DNA of 64,000 nt from Microtetraspora niveoalba (GCF_001570405.1 NZ_BBYM01000023.1:62001-126000); one strand, 5' to 3'. Counted from the stretch's first letter, positions 1 to 8,769 are shown. Notes: generated by a model from the letters alone, not told the origin. Translations and numbers: made by a program.

Positions 1-205
1 GTACGACCGGCTGGCCGAGACGTACGTGCTCGACCCGGATAACCGGGAGTTCATGACCCGGTCGAACCCGTGGGCGCTGCACGGGATCGCCGAGCGGCTG
101 CTGGAGGCGGCCGACCGCCGGATGTGGGAGCACCCGGACCCGGAGGTCCTCGAGGAGCTGCGCGCGGCGTATCTGGCGATCGAAGGCGACCTGGAGGACC
201 GCTGA
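1..205 (+). CDS. cobN: Cobaltochelatase subunit CobN, C-terminal end (partial)
   Basis: Only the last 67 codons are present, in the frame starting at base 2 and ending in TGA at 203-205. The peptide YDRLAETYVLDPDNREFM followed by NPWALHGIAERLLEAADR is the characteristic C-terminus of the large CobN/BchH-type chelatase subunit, which binds hydrogenobyrinic acid a,c-diamide and inserts cobalt in the aerobic cobalamin pathway. The companion AAA+/VWA chelatase gene at 3029-5239 and cobO-cobB on the opposite strand support the assignment. The N-terminal bulk of the protein (over 1000 residues in the family) lies outside the window, so integrity cannot be judged. Confidence 0.85.
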   Translation, partial: YDRLAETYVLDPDNREFMTRSNPWALHGIAERLLEAADRRMWEHPDPEVLEELRAAYLAIEGDLEDR

Positions 206-388
206 CATGGCGCCGAGACCCGCTGGGCGCCGGCCGCGCGCCGGCTATCTGGTGCGGTCTCCTTAGCGGCGGGCGATAGACCCGAGCCGAGACCGCTTTC
301 TCCCCTTTGAGTGCATTGGGTAGTTATGTCACCACTCTGGGTAACACACGTGGGGGACACACACTCTGCACGCCAGCGAGGAGAAAAC

Positions 389-961
389 ATGTCATCAGCA
401 CGGCATGGCAACGTGACCAGCCCGCAGTCCAGAGCCGGTTTCCACCTCCAGGACTGGCAGGCCGCCGCTCTGGAGGCGGGGAAGTTCTTCCCGGCCATGC
501 AGGCCGGCCTGCGCGACCCCTACGCCCCGGACGACGTCGCCAACAACACGCCCCCAGTGGACGGGAAGATCGCGAGCGCGGGGCTCGACTTCGCCGCCTC
601 GCTCGACGAGCCGCGGGACGACTGGACGAAGCACCCGGCGCGCGCGGGCCAGGAACTGGAGATCACCTGGCACATGCACGCACCGCACAAGACCCGCCGC
701 TGGAACTACTTCCTCACCAGCGGTAGCTGGGATCCGAACAAGCCGCTGGCGCGCTCGCAGTTCGATCCCGCTCCCATCGCCACGATCCAGAACGCGGGCC
801 AGCCGTTCTGGTCGAGCGACGACCTCATCCCGGACAACCCGACCGTCCACCGCGTCCGCCTGCCCCGGGACCGCAAGGGCTACCACGTGCTCCTCGCGGT
901 GTGGGAGGTCGCCGACACCGGCAACGCCTTCTACCAGGTCATCGACCTGGACCTCACCTGA
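389..961 (+). CDS. AA10-type lytic polysaccharide monooxygenase-like protein without signal peptide
   Basis: A 190-residue protein made almost entirely of an AA10 (chitin-binding type 3) domain. The copper-site residues of the family can be placed: His6 in RHGNVTSPQSR (the N-terminal His of the histidine brace), His100 in ITWHMHAPHKT, and the axial Phe181 in GNAFYQVIDLDL. Secreted members begin at this His after signal-peptide cleavage, but here only MSSAR precedes it. The start at 389 is set by the GAGGAG Shine-Dalgarno directly upstream. The frame is open back to 311, but that extension (MHWVVMSPLWVTH) has no hydrophobic signal core. Activity would need removal of five residues, or the protein may act inside the cell, bind copper without oxidising glycans, or be exported by another route. 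It sits alone between cobN and the convergent cobB. Confidence 0.8.
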   Translation: MSSARHGNVTSPQSRAGFHLQDWQAAALEAGKFFPAMQAGLRDPYAPDDVANNTPPVDGKIASAGLDFAASLDEPRDDWTKHPARAGQELEITWHMHAPHKTRRWNYFLTSGSWDPNKPLARSQFDPAPIATIQNAGQPFWSSDDLIPDNPTVHRVRLPRDRKGYHVLLAVWEVADTGNAFYQVIDLDLT

Positions 962-976
962 CCGCACCGGCTCCGG

Positions 977-2431
977 TCAGCCGCGTTCCGGCGTCCCGGG
1001 CGGCGCCGGGGCGCAGGCGGCGACCAGGCGGGCGGCCAGCCCGGGACTGCCGGCCCAGTGCAGGTGGAGGTACGACGCGGCCAGCCGCGGCCCGCCGAAG
1101 CCGTCCGCGCCGCCCCGCCAGCGGAACAGCGGCGGCTCCGCGTGCCCGGGGTCGGCGGCGGTGCGGTGGAACTCGTGGCCGCGATAGCGCTCCCCCTCGC
1201 GGGTCAGCACCGAGTCCGCGGTCGCCACCGCGTCGCGGTAGCCGAGCGTGAGCCTTCCGGTCATCGTCGCGGTGACCGGGAGCCGGCCGCACATGGGGTG
1301 GCCGTCCAGCTCGCGTGCCAGGTACAGCAGCCCGGCGCATTCCGCGACGATCGGCCCGGTGAAGCCGGCCACCTCGCGGCGCAGCGGTTCGTTGGCCGAC
1401 AGCTCGGCCGCGTACATCTCGGGGAAGCCGCCGCCGACGACGACCGCCCCCGCGCCCTCGGGGAGGCGTTCGTCGCGGAGCGGGTCGAACGTCACCACCT
1501 CGGCTCCGGCGGCGGCCAGCAGCTCGGCCTGCTCGGCGTACCCGAAGGTGAAGGCGGAGCCGCCCGCCACCGCCACGACCGGCCGCGGCGATCCCCTCCC
1601 GGCCCGGCGCCCGTGCGGGGACGCGGCACTCCGCGCCGCCCCGGGGCCCGGCGGCTGTGGAGAGGGCGCGGACATCTCGGCGAGCGCAGAGGCGCGGGGC
1701 TCGGCGGCCGGCGGCGGTGTCCAGGGGGCGGCGGCGAGCGGCGGGGCGGAACGGGCGAGCGCGACCAGCGCCTCCAGGTCGCAGGACGCGGCGACCAGCT
1801 CCCCCATCCGGCCGACGGCGGCCACGGCCTCCGCACGGCGTTCGGCGGCCGGGATCAGTCCGAGGTGGCGCGAGGGGGTCGCCACGCCGTCCACGCGCGG
1901 GACCACGCCGAGCACCGGGACGCCGCTCTCCGACAGGGCGGACCGGCAGATCTCCTCGTGCCGCTCGGAGCCGACCCGGTTGAGGACCACCCCGGCCAGC
2001 CGCACCCGGGTGTCGAACGAGGCGAACCCCTGCACCAGCGCCGCGACCGAACGGCCCTGCCGGGCGGCGTCCACGACCAGGACGACCGGCGCCTCGATCA
2101 GCCGCGCGACGTGCGCGGTGGAGGCGAACTCCTCCAGCCCGGCCCCGTCGTACAGGCCCATGACGCCCTCGACCACGGCCAGGTCGGCGCCGCGCGCGCC
2201 GTGCAGGAACAGCGGCGCGACCAGGTCCGCGCCGGTCAGCCACGGGTCGAGGTTGCGTCCCGGCCTGCCGGTGGCCAGCGCGTGGTAGCCGGGGTCGATG
2301 TAGTCGGGCCCGACCTTGTGCGGCGACACCCGCAGCCCCCTGGCGCGCAGCGCCGCCATCAGGCCGGTCGCGACCGTGGTCTTCCCGCTGCCCGAGGACG
2401 GCGCCGCGATCACCAGTCGCGGGATCACCAT
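977..2431 (-). CDS. cobB: Hydrogenobyrinic acid a,c-diamide synthase CobB
   Basis: A 484-residue ATP- and glutamine-dependent amidase that converts hydrogenobyrinic acid to its a,c-diamide. The start MVIPRLVIAAP at 2431 overlaps the cobO stop by 7 bases, giving translational coupling; the open frame runs further upstream, but only through the cobO gene. Residues 9-19 carry the P-loop APSSGSGKTT, followed by the conserved HKVGPDYIDP. The C-terminal half is a class I glutamine amidotransferase with the nucleophile Cys in IVAECAGLLYL and a terminal region YLHLHWAG that supplies the His. A proline- and alanine-rich linker of roughly 60 residues joins the two halves. Third gene of the minus-strand operon, likely under the cobalamin riboswitch at 5385-5480. 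Confidence 0.9.
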   Translation of the reverse strand: MVIPRLVIAAPSSGSGKTTVATGLMAALRARGLRVSPHKVGPDYIDPGYHALATGRPGRNLDPWLTGADLVAPLFLHGARGADLAVVEGVMGLYDGAGLEEFASTAHVARLIEAPVVLVVDAARQGRSVAALVQGFASFDTRVRLAGVVLNRVGSERHEEICRSALSESGVPVLGVVPRVDGVATPSRHLGLIPAAERRAEAVAAVGRMGELVAASCDLEALVALARSAPPLAAAPWTPPPAAEPRASALAEMSAPSPQPPGPGAARSAASPHGRRAGRGSPRPVVAVAGGSAFTFGYAEQAELLAAAGAEVVTFDPLRDERLPEGAGAVVVGGGFPEMYAAELSANEPLRREVAGFTGPIVAECAGLLYLARELDGHPMCGRLPVTATMTGRLTLGYRDAVATADSVLTREGERYRGHEFHRTAADPGHAEPPLFRWRGGADGFGGPRLAASYLHLHWAGSPGLAARLVAACAPAPPGTPERG

Positions 2432-3027
2432 TCGATGCCCTTCTGGCCTTTCTGCCCGGCGTCCATGGGGTGCCTGACCTTGCCCATCTCGGTGACCAGG
2501 TCGGCGGCCTCCACCAGCCGCGGATCGGCGTCCCTGCCGGTGATCACGACGTGCTGGACGCCCGGCCGCCCGGTCAGCGTCTCGACGACCTCGCCGACGT
2601 CCAGCCACCCCCACTTGAGGGGGTAGGTGAACTCGTCGAGCACGTAGAAGCGGTAGGTCTCCGCGGCCAGGTCGCGCTTGATCTGCTCCCAGCCCTCACG
2701 GGCGTCGGCGGCGTGGTCCTCCTCGGTGCCGGGCCGCTGGATCCACGACCAGCCCTCGCCCATCTTGTGCCAGGCCACCGGGCCGCCCTCGCCGGAGGCG
2801 CCGAGCACCCGCAGGGCGTGTTCCTCCCCGATGCGCCACTTCGCCGACTTGACGAACTGGAACACCCCGATCGGCCACCCCTGGTTCCACGCCCGCAGCG
2901 CCATCCCGAAGGCGGCGGTCGACTTCCCCTTGCCGGGGCCCGTGTGCACGATCAGCAGCGGCCGGGTGCGGCGCTGCCGTGTGGTCAGGCCGTCGTCGGG
3001 AACGACGGCCGGCTTGCCCTGCGGCAT
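2425..3027 (-). CDS. cobO: Cob(I)yrinic acid a,c-diamide adenosyltransferase
   Basis: A 200-residue CobA/CobO-type adenosyltransferase that transfers the adenosyl group of ATP to the cobalt of cob(I)yrinic acid a,c-diamide. The modified P-loop GPGKGKST lies at residues 30-37, and VFQFVKS, YVLDEFTYPLKWGWLD and VVITGRDADPRLVEAADLVTEM are family landmarks. Length fits the family. It starts one base after the chelatase stop and overlaps cobB at its 3' end, so the three genes form one tightly packed operon that performs successive late steps in corrin-ring metallation and activation. Confidence 0.93.
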   Translation of the reverse strand: MPQGKPAVVPDDGLTTRQRRTRPLLIVHTGPGKGKSTAAFGMALRAWNQGWPIGVFQFVKSAKWRIGEEHALRVLGASGEGGPVAWHKMGEGWSWIQRPGTEEDHAADAREGWEQIKRDLAAETYRFYVLDEFTYPLKWGWLDVGEVVETLTGRPGVQHVVITGRDADPRLVEAADLVTEMGKVRHPMDAGQKGQKGIEW

Positions 3028-3028
3028 C

Positions 3029-5239
3029 TCAGACCGCCCTCCTGTAGTCGTCGCGCGGGCGTCCGTCCACGCGGGCGCCGGCGAGGTCTCGGCCCCTCCC
3101 GCGCTCGCGCGGATGCGCCTTCCGGCGCCCGTTCACATGCCCGTTCCTGTGGTCGCGGACGAGGTCGCGCAGTCCCCCCGCCGCGAGCGCGTCGAGCCGT
3201 ACGGCGGGCGCGCCCAGCCGGGCGGCGAGGTCGAGCGCGAGGCCCAGCCGCACCGGACCGCTCTCGCAGTCCACCACGATGCCGGCCGTGCCGGCGAGCC
3301 GGGCGGCGGCGCCGGCGACGTCGCCACCCGCCGTGGCCCGGCCGTCCGTGACCACCACCAGCAGGGGCCGCCGGGACGGATCGCGCATCCGCTCCACGCG
3401 GAGCACCTCGGCGGCGCGGCGCAGCCCGTCCGCGAGCGGGGTGCGGCCCCCGGTCGGCAGCTCCCGCAACCGCGCCGCCCCGGCCTCCACGGAGGAGGTC
3501 GGCGGCAGCACCAGCTCGGCGCCCGGCCCCCGGAAGGTGATCAGCCCGACCTTGTCCCGCCGCTGGTAGGCGTCCAGGAGCAGGCTCAGCACGGCGGCCT
3601 TGACCTCCCTCATCCGCCTGCGCGCCGCCATCGAGCCGCTCGCGTCCACGACGAACAGGACGAGGTTGCCCTCCCTGCCCTCGCGGACCGCCTCGCGCAG
3701 GTCGGTGTCGCGTACCAGCAGGCCGGGCCCCGTGCGTCCGCGTTCGCGCTGGTGCGGCGCGGCGGCCAGCAGGGTGGCGGCCAGGTGCGGCCGCCGGAGC
3801 CGTCCGGAGGGGACGCGCGCGCCGACGGTGCGGCCGTTCGGGGTGCGCGCCCGGGAACGCCGCCCCGCCGCGCCCTCCCCCAGTCCCGGGACGCGGAACG
3901 CGCGCACCCGGTACGGCTCGGCCGCGGCGATCACCCGGTCCGCAACCGCGCCGGGCGACCCGCCGTCCCCCTCCCCCGGTGCCGCCTCCCCGGTGCCCGC
4001 GGCCCCGGAGTCACCGGTGCCGGCGCGCTCCGGCCCGCCGGCTTCGGGGGCGTTCGGCTCGCCGCCGCGCCCCACGCCGGAGTCGCGGCCGCGATCGGGA
4101 CCTGGGCCGGCGTCGGGGCGGTCCGCGCCGGGAGCCGAACCGGAATCCGGGGAGGGCTCCGGATCGGGCCCCGGTCCGGAGCCGGGGGCGGGGGCGGGGC
4201 CGTCCGGGTCGTCGTCCGGATCGGATTCGTCGTGCCGGGCCAGGAGGTCGTCGAGGAGGTCCTCGTCGAGGCCGGGCGCGTCGAAGGGGTCGCGCCTGCG
4301 GCGGTGCGGCAGGGAGAGCCGGGCCGCCGCGCGCACGTCCTCTCCGGTCACCCTCGTGCGGCCCCGCCATGCCGCGTGCGCGATCGCCGCGGCGGCGGTG
4401 ACCAGGTCGGCGCGGAGCCCGTCCACCTCGAAGTCCGCGCACACCCCCGCGATCTGGCGGAGCCGCGCGTCCGGCAGGACGACGTCCGCGACCCGCTCCC
4501 TGGCGCGCAGGACGCGCCGGGCGAGCGCCGCCTCCTCCGCCTCCCATCGCGCCGCGAACCCCGCCGGGTCGGCGTCGAAGGCCAGGCGCCGCCGTACGAC
4601 CTCGGCCCGCTCGGCCGGGTCGCGGGACGCGCGCACCTCGACGGTCAGCCCGAAGCGGTCCAGGAGCTGGGGCCGCAGCTCGCCCTCCTCCGGGTTCATC
4701 GTGCCGACGAGCAGGAACCGCGCCGCGTGCCGCACGGAGACCGACTCGCGCTCGACGACGCAGGTCCCGAGCGCGGCGGCGTCGAGCAGCAGGTCCACGA
4801 GGTGGTCGTGCAGCAGGTTGACCTCGTCGACGTAGAGCACGCCCCGGTGGGCGGCGGCGAGGAGGCCCGGCTCGAACGCCTTGACGCCTTCGGTGAGCGC
4901 CCGCTCGATGTCCAGCGCGCCCACCAGCCGGTCCTCGGACGCGCCCACGGGCAGTTCCACGAGCGCCGCCGGACGCGTCCGGCGGCCCTCGCCGGCGCCG
5001 TGCGGGCCGTCGGGGCAGGAGGGGTCGGGAGCGGACGGGTCGCACGCGAACCGGCATCCGGCCACCACCTCGACGGGAGGCAACTGGGCGGCCAGCGCGC
5101 GGACGATCGTGGACTTGGCGGTGCCCTTCTCCCCGCGCACCAGCACGCCGCCCACCCGGGGGGAGACCGCGTTGAGGATCAGCGCGAGCTTGAGGTCGTC
5201 GAGCCCCACCACCGCGCTGAACGGATACCCGCCGGTCAC
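3029..5239 (-). CDS. AAA+/VWA chelatase subunit (ChlI-ChlD fusion type), cobaltochelatase partner
   Basis: A 736-residue protein with an N-terminal AAA+ ATPase and a C-terminal von Willebrand A domain, the fused I+D architecture of magnesium and cobalt chelatases. The GTG start gives MTGGYPFSAVVGLDDLKLAL; Walker A is GEKGTAKST at residues 36-44. The sensor segment HAARFLLVGTMNPEEGELRP is typical. A long Asp/Pro/Gly-rich acidic linker precedes the VWA domain, whose MIDAS motif is FVVDASGSM, with ITFRGPGAELVLPPTSS after it. With CobN it would form the ATP-driven cobalt insertase. It heads the minus-strand cobalamin operon with a 146-base leader to the riboswitch. Sequence alone does not exclude a magnesium chelatase, but context strongly favours cobalt. 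Confidence 0.85.
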   Translation of the reverse strand: MTGGYPFSAVVGLDDLKLALILNAVSPRVGGVLVRGEKGTAKSTIVRALAAQLPPVEVVAGCRFACDPSAPDPSCPDGPHGAGEGRRTRPAALVELPVGASEDRLVGALDIERALTEGVKAFEPGLLAAAHRGVLYVDEVNLLHDHLVDLLLDAAALGTCVVERESVSVRHAARFLLVGTMNPEEGELRPQLLDRFGLTVEVRASRDPAERAEVVRRRLAFDADPAGFAARWEAEEAALARRVLRARERVADVVLPDARLRQIAGVCADFEVDGLRADLVTAAAAIAHAAWRGRTRVTGEDVRAAARLSLPHRRRRDPFDAPGLDEDLLDDLLARHDESDPDDDPDGPAPAPGSGPGPDPEPSPDSGSAPGADRPDAGPGPDRGRDSGVGRGGEPNAPEAGGPERAGTGDSGAAGTGEAAPGEGDGGSPGAVADRVIAAAEPYRVRAFRVPGLGEGAAGRRSRARTPNGRTVGARVPSGRLRRPHLAATLLAAAPHQRERGRTGPGLLVRDTDLREAVREGREGNLVLFVVDASGSMAARRRMREVKAAVLSLLLDAYQRRDKVGLITFRGPGAELVLPPTSSVEAGAARLRELPTGGRTPLADGLRRAAEVLRVERMRDPSRRPLLVVVTDGRATAGGDVAGAAARLAGTAGIVVDCESGPVRLGLALDLAARLGAPAVRLDALAAGGLRDLVRDHRNGHVNGRRKAHPRERGRGRDLAGARVDGRPRDDYRRAV

Positions 5240-5384
5240 GATGATCCAGCGGCGCGGCGGAGCGCGTCGCGCCGTGTCCGGGCGCGCGGTGTGCCGTGGT
5301 GGGGAATCGGGTTCGGGGGCGAGGTCGCCGGCCCGCTCATCGTTGCCTCCCTGGGATGACGCGTCCCGTCAGACGAGGACGCGG

Positions 5385-5480
5385 CGGCCGAGTGACCTGG
5401 CTCCCGGAACTCGCGTTCCGGATACAGTGGCGCGACCGCACCGGCATCTCACCGGACTTCCCTCGGAACCACCGCGAATC
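5385..5480 (-). promoter_or_regulatory. Cobalamin riboswitch (minus strand), short variant
   Basis: Read on the minus strand, this stretch contains in order GGTGGTTCC, GAGGGAAGTCCGGTGAGA, CGGTCGCGCCACTGTA, a hairpin of CCGGAAC with GTTCCGG, and GGAGCCAGGTCACTC. These match the conserved core of the cobalamin riboswitch: the GGGAAnnCCGGTG segment, the GCCACTG segment and the B12 box. The box here ends GCCAGGTCACTC, unlike the GCCAGGAGACC box of the plus-strand element. It lies about 146 bases upstream of the chelatase GTG start and would repress the chelatase-cobO-cobB operon when adenosylcobalamin is plentiful. Ends are approximate. Confidence 0.75.
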
Positions 5481-5649
5481 CCCGGGAACGTATCCCGCCC
5501 CGATCGCGAACGTCAACTTCGTCCCGCTTCCTCGCGGAGCGTCCGGCTCGGGGTGATGCCGAACTCGTCCGCCACTCCGGATCTTCTCCGTCCCGCGAGA
5601 CGTAACGGCGAACCCACGCACATACCCTGCCTTGTCGATAGGGAGAGGC

Positions 5650-5845
5650 CAGGCTTACTCTGAAGCCGCCTCGGCAAACGGGAAGTCCGGTGTGCGTCCC
5701 GATCCGGGACGCGAATCCGGCGCGGCCCTCGCCACTGTGATCGGGCATGGTCCCGCTCATCCGCGTACGCGGAAGCCACTGGGCGCCAGCCGCCTGGGAA
5801 GGCGAGCGAGACCTTCCAACCCGTCAGCCAGGAGACCGGCCAAGG
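5650..5845 (+). promoter_or_regulatory. Cobalamin riboswitch (plus strand) controlling cbiMNQO
   Basis: The leader holds GGGAAGTCCGGTGTG, GCGAATCCGGCGCGG, CGCCACTGTGATCGGG, GCGGAAGCCACTGGGC, GCCTGGGAAGGCGAG, and the canonical B12 box GTCAGCCAGGAGACCGGCC near 5823-5841. This is the complete order of conserved blocks in the AdoCbl riboswitch. The cbiM start codon lies about 50 bases downstream, and a CACC/GGTG hairpin between box and ribosome binding site could form the expression platform. It predicts repression of cobalt uptake by cobalamin and supports cobalt rather than nickel as the substrate of the transporter. Confidence 0.9.
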
Positions 5846-5891
5846 CACGGAAACACCATCCACGAGGTGCTGGAAAGGTCGGAGTTTCGCC

Positions 5892-6569
5892 ATGCACATT
5901 GCCGAGGGATTCCTCCCTCCCCTGCACGCGGCGGGGTGGACCGTCGCCGCCGCCCCCTTCGTCGTCCACGGCGTCGTGCGCCTCAACCGCCAGTTGCGGG
6001 AGAACCCCGAGGCCAAGCTGCTCGTCGGAGCGTCGGGCGCGTTCTGTTTCGTGCTGTCGGCTCTGAAGATCCCGTCGGTCACGGGGAGCTGCTCCCACCC
6101 CACCGGCACCGGGCTGGGGGCGATCCTCTTCCGGCCCCCCGTGATGACCGTGCTCGGCACGATCACGCTGCTGTTCCAGGCCCTGTTGCTGGCCCACGGC
6201 GGGCTGACCACGCTCGGGGCCAACGCCTTCTCCATGGCCGTCGTCGGCCCCTGGGCCGGTTACGGAGCGTACGCGCTGGTCCGGCGCCTGGGCGGCGGGC
6301 TGCTCGTCGCGGTCTTCGCCGGAGCCTTCGTCGCCGACCTGGTGACGTACTGCGTGACGTCGGCGCAGCTCGCGCTCGCCTTCCCCGACCCGGCGAGCGG
6401 CTTCACCGGGGCACTGACCAAGTTCGGCGCGATCTTCGCGGTGACGCAGATCCCGCTGGCCGTCAGCGAGGGGTTGCTCACCGTGCTCGTCGTACGCCTG
6501 CTCCGCTCCACCAGCGCGGCCGAGCTGATCCGGCTCCGCGTCCTGAAGGAAGGCCAGGTGGCCTCGTGA
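5892..6569 (+). CDS. cbiM: ECF cobalt transporter substrate-capture component CbiM
   Basis: A 225-residue membrane protein starting [16 protein letters not shown], the invariant CbiM N-terminus whose first residues (Met1, His2 and a downstream His) bind the metal. Also seen are [16 protein letters not shown] and [21 protein letters not shown], both diagnostic of the CbiM/NikM family. Several transmembrane helices are evident. The ribosome binding site GGAG lies upstream at 5881-5884. It overlaps cbiN by GTGA and heads cbiMNQO. The upstream cobalamin riboswitch argues for Co2+ as substrate. Confidence 0.95.
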   Translation: MHIAEGFLPPLHAAGWTVAAAPFVVHGVVRLNRQLRENPEAKLLVGASGAFCFVLSALKIPSVTGSCSHPTGTGLGAILFRPPVMTVLGTITLLFQALLLAHGGLTTLGANAFSMAVVGPWAGYGAYALVRRLGGGLLVAVFAGAFVADLVTYCVTSAQLALAFPDPASGFTGALTKFGAIFAVTQIPLAVSEGLLTVLVVRLLRSTSAAELIRLRVLKEGQVAS

Positions 6570-7012
6570 AGCGCAACGTCCTCGTCAACCTGCTCCTGCT
6601 GGCCGCCGTCGCCGCGCTCGCCGTCCTGCCCCTGGCGATCGGGGCGGGCGACGGGCACGAGGAGCCCTTCGCGGGCGCGGACGCGCAGGCCGAGACGGCG
6701 ATCAGCGAGCTCGCGCCCGACTACCGGCCGTGGTTCGCCTCGCTGTACGAGCCTCCGTCGGGAGAGATCGAGTCCGCCCTGTTCGCCCTGCAGGCCGCGG
6801 TCGGCGCGGGCTTCCTCGGGTACTACTTCGGGGTCGCGCGCACCCGCAACCGGCTGCGGCACGCCACCGCCTCGGCGCACCCGGCCGCGCCCGACCCGGT
6901 CGGCGGTCCGCGGGAGACGGAACACGCGCGGGCGTCCGGGGGCTCCCCCGAGCCGGGGGACGTGCCGAGGGCGGGAGGAACGGCCGCCGGACCCGGCGCG
7001 CCCGTCTCCTGA
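6566..7012 (+). CDS. cbiN: Cobalt transport protein CbiN
   Basis: A 148-residue protein with GTG start overlapping the cbiM stop (GTGA). It has two membrane segments, about residues 5-25 and 72-92, separated by the extracytoplasmic segment [20 protein letters not shown], and ends the second helix with [13 protein letters not shown]. This is the CbiN pattern; CbiN induces metal loading of CbiM in ECF cobalt transporters. The family is usually about 90-110 residues. Here a tail of about 50 residues rich in Pro, Gly, Ala and charged residues follows the second helix, with no recognisable domain. Confidence 0.9.
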   Translation: MKRNVLVNLLLLAAVAALAVLPLAIGAGDGHEEPFAGADAQAETAISELAPDYRPWFASLYEPPSGEIESALFALQAAVGAGFLGYYFGVARTRNRLRHATASAHPAAPDPVGGPRETEHARASGGSPEPGDVPRAGGTAAGPGAPVS

Positions 7013-7021
7013 GTCCTCCAC

Positions 7022-7771
7022 GTGCTCGCCATCGACGCCGCCGCCTATCGGAGCCCGTGGCGGCGGCGCCATCCCGCGGCCAAGGCGGTCCTGGCGGGGG
7101 CGCTGCTCCTGTGCGCCCTGCTCCTGCCGCCCTGGCCGGGCGCCCCCGTCACCGCCGCGATCACGCTCGCGGTCGCGCTGGGCTGGGCCCGCGTGCCGCC
7201 GCGCGCGTTCCTGCGCTCGGCGCGCGCCCCGCTGGCCTTCGTCGTCACCGGCTCGTTGACCTTCCTGGTCAGCGTGAACGCGTCCGGGCTCGCCTGGGCA
7301 CCCGGCGGCGCGGCGCGGGCGGGCGAGGTGATCGGCCGCTGCGTGGCCGCCGTCCTCGCGCAGCTCCTGTTCGCGATGACGACCCCGCTGGCCGACGTGC
7401 TCCCCCGCGTCGCCCGCAGGCGCGGCCTGTCCGGCCTCGCCGAGGTCGCCGGTCTCGTCTACCGGATGTTGTCCGTCGTGCTGGAGACGGTCGAGGCCGT
7501 ACGGCGGGCCCAGGCGGACCGGCTCGGCACCCTGTCGTGGGGGGCCAGGTGGAGGTCCGTCACCGGGCTGGCCGCGCAGGTCTTCGTCCTGTCCTTCGAC
7601 CGGGCCAGACGCCTGGAGGACGGCCTGAGCGACCGCGGCTACACGGGAAGCCTCGCCGTGAGCGTGGAGCCCCTCCCCCTGTCCGGGCGTTTCCTCGCGC
7701 TCGCCCCGCTTCCCGGGCTGGCGGCGGCCGGGCTGACCCTCGCGCTGACCTCCGCGTCGGCCGTCACCTGA
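7022..7771 (+). CDS. cbiQ: ECF transporter transmembrane component CbiQ
   Basis: A 249-residue T-component starting at GTG 7022, nine bases after cbiN. The N-terminal segment MLAIDAAAYRSPWRRRHP and the coupling motifs around VEAVRRAQADRLGTLSW and FDRARRLEDGLSDRGYTG (Arg-rich helices contacting the ATPase) are typical of CbiQ. Hydrophobic helices cover residues 20-45, 60-85 and the C-terminus. It connects CbiMN to the ATPase CbiO encoded next. Confidence 0.92.
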   Translation: MLAIDAAAYRSPWRRRHPAAKAVLAGALLLCALLLPPWPGAPVTAAITLAVALGWARVPPRAFLRSARAPLAFVVTGSLTFLVSVNASGLAWAPGGAARAGEVIGRCVAAVLAQLLFAMTTPLADVLPRVARRRGLSGLAEVAGLVYRMLSVVLETVEAVRRAQADRLGTLSWGARWRSVTGLAAQVFVLSFDRARRLEDGLSDRGYTGSLAVSVEPLPLSGRFLALAPLPGLAAAGLTLALTSASAVT

Positions 7772-7843
7772 GGCGGCGTCCGGGCCCGGTCCGGACATCG
7801 CGCCGTGAAGTCCCCGACCTCCTCGTCCGAAAGGGAAGCCGCA

Positions 7844-8680
7844 ATGACCGCGGTGCTCGCCGCCGACCGGCTCTCGTACTCCTATCCGGGGGCTCCCCCG
7901 GTCTTCTCGGAGCTCAGCCTGGAGGTGACCCAGGGGACCTCCCTCGCCGTGCTGGGACCCAACGGCGGCGGGAAGACCACGCTGCTGCGTCTCCTGTGCG
8001 GCGGGCTGCGCCCCATGGCGGGCACCGTCCTGCTGCGCGGCCGGCCCCTCTCCTACGGACGCGTGGCGCTCGCCGAGTTCCGCACGCAGGTCCAGTTCGT
8101 CCACCAGGATCCCGACGACCAGCTCTTCGCGGCCACGGTCCGCCAGGACGTCTCCTTCGGCCCGTTGAACCTCGGGTTGCCGCCGGAGGCGGCGGCAGCC
8201 CGGGTGACCTCGGCCCTGGAGGACATGGAGATCCTCCCGCTCGCGGACCAGCCCACCCACCTGCTGTCCTTCGGCCAGCGCAAGCGGGTCGCGATCGCCG
8301 GAGCGCTCGCCCTGCGCCCGGTGGTGCTCATCCTGGACGAGCCCACCGCCGGTCTCGACCCGGCCGGCACGGAGGCGCTCCTCACGACGCTGGAACGGCT
8401 GCGCGCGGGCGGGACGACGATCATCGTGTCCACGCACGACGTCGACTTCGCCCACCGGTGGGCCGACGACGCCGCGATCATCGCGCGCGGCACGCTGCAC
8501 GCGGGCCCGGCGGACACGCTGCTCACCGACTCCGCGCTGCTGCGCGGCGCCTCGCTCCGCCCGGCCTGGGGCCCGGCGGTGGGCCGGGTGCTGCGCGCGC
8601 TCGGCGGGCTGCCCGCCGCCGCTCCCGACCCGCGCAGCCCCGAGGAGGTGCTCGCCCTGGAGCCCGAGCCCCGCCCCTGA
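7844..8680 (+). CDS. cbiO: ECF cobalt transporter ATPase CbiO
   Basis: A 278-residue ABC ATPase. Walker A is GPNGGGKTT, the Q-loop HQDPDDQLFAATVRQDVSFG is the usual CbiO form, the signature is LLSFGQRKRVAIAGAL (LSFGQ replacing LSGGQ), Walker B is VVLILDEPTAGLD, and the H-switch is IVSTHD. The start at 7844 is preceded by AAAGGGAAG; an in-frame ATG 39 bases upstream lacks such a site. A tail of about 60 residues after the ATPase core is low in complexity. It completes cbiMNQO. Confidence 0.93.
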   Translation: MTAVLAADRLSYSYPGAPPVFSELSLEVTQGTSLAVLGPNGGGKTTLLRLLCGGLRPMAGTVLLRGRPLSYGRVALAEFRTQVQFVHQDPDDQLFAATVRQDVSFGPLNLGLPPEAAAARVTSALEDMEILPLADQPTHLLSFGQRKRVAIAGALALRPVVLILDEPTAGLDPAGTEALLTTLERLRAGGTTIIVSTHDVDFAHRWADDAAIIARGTLHAGPADTLLTDSALLRGASLRPAWGPAVGRVLRALGGLPAAAPDPRSPEEVLALEPEPRP

Positions 8681-8769
8681 CCAGCGCCGCCGCCCCGCGC
8701 CGTCCGATCCGCCGTCCGAACCACGGTCCGGCCGCCTGCCCGGCCCCGGCCGCGCTCGCGCCGGAGCTC

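Noticed and set aside
206-300. GCCGGC-type inverted repeats after cobN as a terminator
   Set aside because: Several overlapping weak GC-rich pairings exist, none clearly better than background in this composition.
311-388. Upstream extension of the AA10 protein as a possible signal peptide
   Set aside because: MHWVVMSPLWVTHVGDTHSA lacks a basic n-region and cleavage site; the GAGGAG site clearly points to ATG 389.
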